Part shown: one piece after another, positions 61,108 through 64,000 of the stretch | Position numbering within the stretch: position 1 is the first letter of the stretch | Layout: each line of letters starts with the position of its first letter | Assembly: GCF_900156505.1 (NCBI RefSeq) | Contig: NZ_FTPR01000002.1 | Location: 558,001-622,000, forward strand | DNA: 64,000 nucleotides | Direction of reading: 5' to 3' | From: Yoonia rosea | Lineage (GTDB): Bacteria > Pseudomonadota > Alphaproteobacteria > Rhodobacterales > Rhodobacteraceae | Position numbers and translations under genes: made by a program | Notes under the pieces: model-generated | What the model was told of the DNA's origin: nothing | Database searches by the model: none | What the model saw: only the letters and a program-made list of their open reading frames with translations

Positions 61108-63522
61108 ATGGCCATTGAGCCCCAGAAGCAAGAAGACTACGGCGCAGATTCTATCAAAGTTCTTAAGGGCTTAGAGGCGGTTCGCAAGCGGCCGGGCATG
61201 TATATCGGTGATACCGATGATGGGTCCGGTCTGCACCACATGGTTTATGAGGTCGTCGATAACGGGATTGATGAGGCGCTGGCCGGTCATGCCGATCATG
61301 TCTATGTGAAAATCAATGCTGACGGATCGGTCACTGTCGGCGACAACGGGCGCGGTATTCCTGTGGGTATCCACGAGGGCGAAGGCGTTTCGGCGGCCGA
61401 GGTCATCATGACCCAGCTGCATGCGGGTGGTAAATTCGACCAGAACTCCTATAAGGTTTCGGGCGGCCTGCACGGTGTTGGTGTGTCGGTTGTGAATGCG
61501 CTTTCGGATTTCCTTGAGCTGCGCATCTGGCGCGATGGCAAAGAACACTATGCACGCTTCGAAGGTGGCTTTACCACCGAACACCTGCGCGTTGTGGGTG
61601 ACGCAAACGGGCGCAAAGGCACCGAGGTGACGTTCCTTGCTTCGACCGAAACTTTCAGCAACCGTGACTTTGAATTCAGCATTCTGGAAAAGCGTCTGCG
61701 CGAACTGGCGTTTCTGAACTCTGGCGTGCGGATCATCCTTGAGGACCTCCGCCCTGCCGAACCGCTCAAAACGGATCTGTTTTATGAGGGTGGTGTGAAG
61801 GAATTTGTCAAATACCTTGATCGTTCCAAGACCCCGCTGATGGAAGAACCTATCTATGTGACTGGTGAACGCGATGACATCGGTGTCGAAGTCGCGATGT
61901 GGTGGAACGACAGCTATAACGAAATGGTGCTGCCCTTCACAAACAACATCCCGCAGCGTGATGGCGGCACCCATTTGGCCGGTTTCCGCGGCGCGCTGAC
62001 CCGTGCCATTGCGAAATATGCGACCGAGACGGGGATTTCGAAAAAGGAAAAGGTGTCTCTTACGGGTGACGACGCGCGCGAAGGTCTGACCTGCGTTTTG
62101 TCCGTGAAAGTGCCTGATCCAAAGTTCTCCAGCCAGACGAAAGACAAGCTGGTCAGTTCGGAGGTCCGCCCCGCCGTCGAGAATTTGATGGGTGAAAAGC
62201 TCAACGAATGGTTCGAAGAGAACCCGCAAATGGCCAAGTCGATCATCTCGAAGATCGTTGAAGCTGCCGCTGCCCGCGAAGCCGCGCGCAAGGCCCGCGA
62301 AATCCGCCGCAAATCGGCGATGGACGTGAACTTCAACGCTTCCAAGCTGAAGGACTGCTCGGAAAAAGACCCCTCCAAGACCGAAGTCTTCCTTGTCGAG
62401 GGTGACTCGGCTGGCGGTTCCGCCCAGACAGGGCGCGACCGCAGCACACAGGCAATCCTGCCGCTGAAGGGTAAAATCCTGAACGTCGAACGCGCCCGTT
62501 TTGACCGCATGCTTGGCAGTCAGGAAATCGGCAACCTTGTCATGGCGCTGGGCACCGGCATTGGCCGCGACGAATTCAACATCGAAAAGCTGCGTTACCA
62601 CAAAGTCATCATCATGACTGACGCGGACGTTGACGGCGCGCACATCCGTACTTTGCTGCTGACCTTCTTCTTCCGGCAGATGCCGCAGCTCATCGAAGGT
62701 GGCTACCTCTACATCGCGCAGCCCCCGCTTTACAAAGTCTCGCGCGGCAGGTCCGAGGTTTACCTCAAGGATCAGCAGGCGATGGATGAGTACCTGATCG
62801 AACAGGGCATTGATGGTGCGATGCTGCGCCAAGGCAACGGCGAGGAAATCGCCGGTGCTGATTTGCGCCGTGTCGTGGAAGAGGCCCGCCAACTCAGACG
62901 TGTGCTGGAAGCCTTCCCGACGCATTACCCGCGCCACATCCTTGAACAGGCCGCCATCGCCGGCGCGTTTGTACCCGGTGTTGTTGAAAATGACCTGCAA
63001 GGCACCGCCGATCGCGTGGCCGAACGGTTGAACCTGATTGCGCTGGAATGGGAACGCGGCTGGCAAGGGCGCATCACGCAAGACCACGGGATGCGGCTTG
63101 CCCGTATGCTGCGCGGTGTCGAAGAGGTGCGCACGCTTGATGGCCCGATGCTGCGCGGTGGCGAAGCACGGCGCACAGGTACTTTCACGCAAAGCCTGCA
63201 AGACGTCTACAATCTGCCCGCCACACTGATCCGCAAGGACCGCAGCCAAGCGATTCACGGCCCCCTTGATCTGCTCAAGGCGATCCTTGAAGAGGGCGAA
63301 AAAGGTCTCTCCTATCAGCGCTACAAAGGGTTGGGCGAAATGAACCCGGATCAGCTTTGGGAAACCACGCTGGACCCTGACGCGCGCACGCTGCTGCAGG
63401 TTAAGGTCGAGGATCTTTCCGAAGCGGACGACCTGTTCACCAAGCTGATGGGCGACGTCGTCGAACCGCGCCGCGAATTTATCCAGAACAACGCACTGAA
63501 CGTCGAAAACCTGGATTTCTAG
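61108..63522 (+). CDS. gyrB: DNA gyrase subunit B
   Basis: 804 residues. GHKL ATPase (EVVDNGIDEAL, GDNGRGIPVGIHE, GGLHGVGVSVVNALS), transducer, and TOPRIM with EGDSAGGSAQTGRDR and DADVDGAHIRTLLL; C-terminal AEDLFxxLMGDxVExRRxFI-type end (ADDLFTKLMGDVVEPRREFIQ). ATG 61108 (MAIEPQKQED) is used; the frame is open to 61051. In the replication cluster it is separated from recF by four genes. Confidence 0.98.
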   Translation: MAIEPQKQEDYGADSIKVLKGLEAVRKRPGMYIGDTDDGSGLHHMVYEVVDNGIDEALAGHADHVYVKINADGSVTVGDNGRGIPVGIHEGEGVSAAEVIMTQLHAGGKFDQNSYKVSGGLHGVGVSVVNALSDFLELRIWRDGKEHYARFEGGFTTEHLRVVGDANGRKGTEVTFLASTETFSNRDFEFSILEKRLRELAFLNSGVRIILEDLRPAEPLKTDLFYEGGVKEFVKYLDRSKTPLMEEPIYVTGERDDIGVEVAMWWNDSYNEMVLPFTNNIPQRDGGTHLAGFRGALTRAIAKYATETGISKKEKVSLTGDDAREGLTCVLSVKVPDPKFSSQTKDKLVSSEVRPAVENLMGEKLNEWFEENPQMAKSIISKIVEAAAAREAARKAREIRRKSAMDVNFNASKLKDCSEKDPSKTEVFLVEGDSAGGSAQTGRDRSTQAILPLKGKILNVERARFDRMLGSQEIGNLVMALGTGIGRDEFNIEKLRYHKVIIMTDADVDGAHIRTLLLTFFFRQMPQLIEGGYLYIAQPPLYKVSRGRSEVYLKDQQAMDEYLIEQGIDGAMLRQGNGEEIAGADLRRVVEEARQLRRVLEAFPTHYPRHILEQAAIAGAFVPGVVENDLQGTADRVAERLNLIALEWERGWQGRITQDHGMRLARMLRGVEEVRTLDGPMLRGGEARRTGTFTQSLQDVYNLPATLIRKDRSQAIHGPLDLLKAILEEGEKGLSYQRYKGLGEMNPDQLWETTLDPDARTLLQVKVEDLSEADDLFTKLMGDVVEPRREFIQNNALNVENLDF

Positions 63523-63532
63523 CGTCTGCTAG
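63519..63532. terminator. Short hairpin shared by gyrB and abrB-like gene ends
   Basis: CTAGC-GTCT-GCTAG spans the TAG stops of both converging genes, which are six bases apart, and is followed on the gyrB side by CCTTTTC. A small bidirectional terminator is possible; the stem is only five pairs. Confidence 0.45.
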
Positions 63533-64000
63533 CCTTTTCTGCTCCGCGTCAGTGTGAACAGGAAAGGCGCCAGCGCGATGACCATGGTAATGCGGATGAT
63601 ATGCATCACCGAGACATAGGCCACGTCCTGGCCCATCGCGAGCGTCAGCAAAGACATTTCGGTCAAACCACCGGGCGAAAAGGCCAGAAAGGCCTGCGCA
63701 AGGGGGATTCCGCTGATGATGACAATCAACTCCGCAAACCCGACCGCGGCGACCAGCATCAGCAATGACGCGACTGCGGACAGCCCGATGTCGGTTCTGA
63801 CCTCCCGCAAAGTTGCCCCGACAAACCGTGTGCCGATGATCGTTCCAATCGTCACCTGTGCGGCGATCACAAAAACCGTCGGCGGCGCCACCGTCACCCA
63901 GCCCGCGACATGGGCCACACCGCTCAGGATCATCGGGCCGAAAATGGGTGCGGCAGGCAGGCCCAGCCACTTGCCCAACAGCGCGCCCAGTACAGCGCAA
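63529..64000 (-). CDS. AbrB-family membrane permease, C-terminal part (5' end outside window)
   Basis: Open to the right edge, at least 156 residues. LGKWLGLPAAPIFGPM is the repeated AbrB/DUF554-like family element, and IPLAQAFLAFSPGGLTEMSLLTLAMGQDVAYVSVMHIIRI is the hallmark of the PF05145 'AbrB family transporter' with its SPGG motif. About five TM helices are visible. Function unknown (name from regulator-like E. coli AbrB). Converges on gyrB. Confidence 0.88.
   Translation of the reverse strand, partial: CAVLGALLGKWLGLPAAPIFGPMILSGVAHVAGWVTVAPPTVFVIAAQVTIGTIIGTRFVGATLREVRTDIGLSAVASLLMLVAAVGFAELIVIISGIPLAQAFLAFSPGGLTEMSLLTLAMGQDVAYVSVMHIIRITMVIALAPFLFTLTRSRKG

Noticed and set aside
61171..63258. 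695-residue open frame antisense to gyrB, and similar long antisense frames over clpA and other genes
   Set aside because: They are shadow frames of conserved genes in GC-rich codon usage, with no ribosome site or recognisable domain.
1..64000. CRISPR arrays, prophage, insertion sequences, tRNA or rRNA genes
   Set aside because: None seen on either strand: no regularly spaced repeats, no transposase or integrase frame, no tRNA-like cloverleaf with CCA-end context recognised by eye.

Overview
The window comes from an alphaproteobacterium of the Rhodobacteraceae (Roseobacter/Rhodobacter group). The evidence is the GC-rich coding style, the flaF-flbT-fliC flagellin module, the rpsT-dnaA-dnaN-recF...gyrB order, divergent ubiE/mutM, and a bacteriochlorophyll gene block bchG-(PucC-like)-bchP-idi. 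The last block means a (probably aerobic anoxygenic) phototroph. I see no prophage, insertion sequence, CRISPR array, rRNA or tRNA.

Layout. (1) 1-14.7 kb: the 3' part of dxs, then mostly housekeeping genes: a THUMP-type RNA methyltransferase, a TPR/beta-barrel outer-membrane protein, a CAP-domain lipoprotein, a methyltransferase, gloB, clpA, a membrane methyltransferase, an ABC1 kinase, a MotA/ExbB-like plus long-coiled-coil OmpA-like ion-motor pair, and a ChaC-like cyclotransferase. (2) 14.7-18.7 kb, minus strand: a tight operon bchG > PucC/ORF428-like > bchP > idi that makes and phytylates bacteriochlorophyll; three TGT-N12-ACA palindromes (PpsR/CrtJ type) lie at its 5' end. (3) 18.8-49.3 kb: a near-complete flagellar locus in alternating operons: motB-flgE-flgK-flgL-flgI (+); fliF-fliH-fliN-fliP (-); fliL-hyp-motE-motA-hyp and flhA-fliR-flhB-fliJ-like (+); flgB-flgC-fliE-fliQ-flgF-flgG-flgA-flgH-fliL2 (-); fliI (+); flgJ-flgN-fliC-flaF-flbT-DUF1217 (-); fliK-flgD (+). 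Export gate, MS ring, rod, hook, P and L rings, junction proteins, flagellin, stators and export ATPase are all present. fliG, fliM and a recognisable fliO are not. (4) 49.3-54.4 kb: ubiE-ubiB (ubiquinone), mutM (DNA repair), an enoyl-CoA hydratase, a decayed PilJ-like sensor pseudogene and rpsT. (5) 54.9-64 kb: dnaA, dnaN, recF and gyrB, with a VOC protein, a LysE exporter and a divergent TetR/quinone-reductase pair between recF and gyrB, then the end of an AbrB-family permease.

Regulation visible in the sequence: PpsR-like sites at bchG; TTAA-N7-TTAA-like (CtrA-type) sites with 7 of 8 matches upstream of motB, upstream of flgE and between fliF and fliL; three perfect TGACC-N2-GGTCA operators between the TetR gene and its divergent target; and clear hairpin terminators after clpA, rpsT and fliC. 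The least understood items are the coiled-coil motor pair at 11.2-14.1 kb, the 704-residue AMIN-like/helical protein beside motA, and the placement of the chlorophyll operon directly against flagellar genes.
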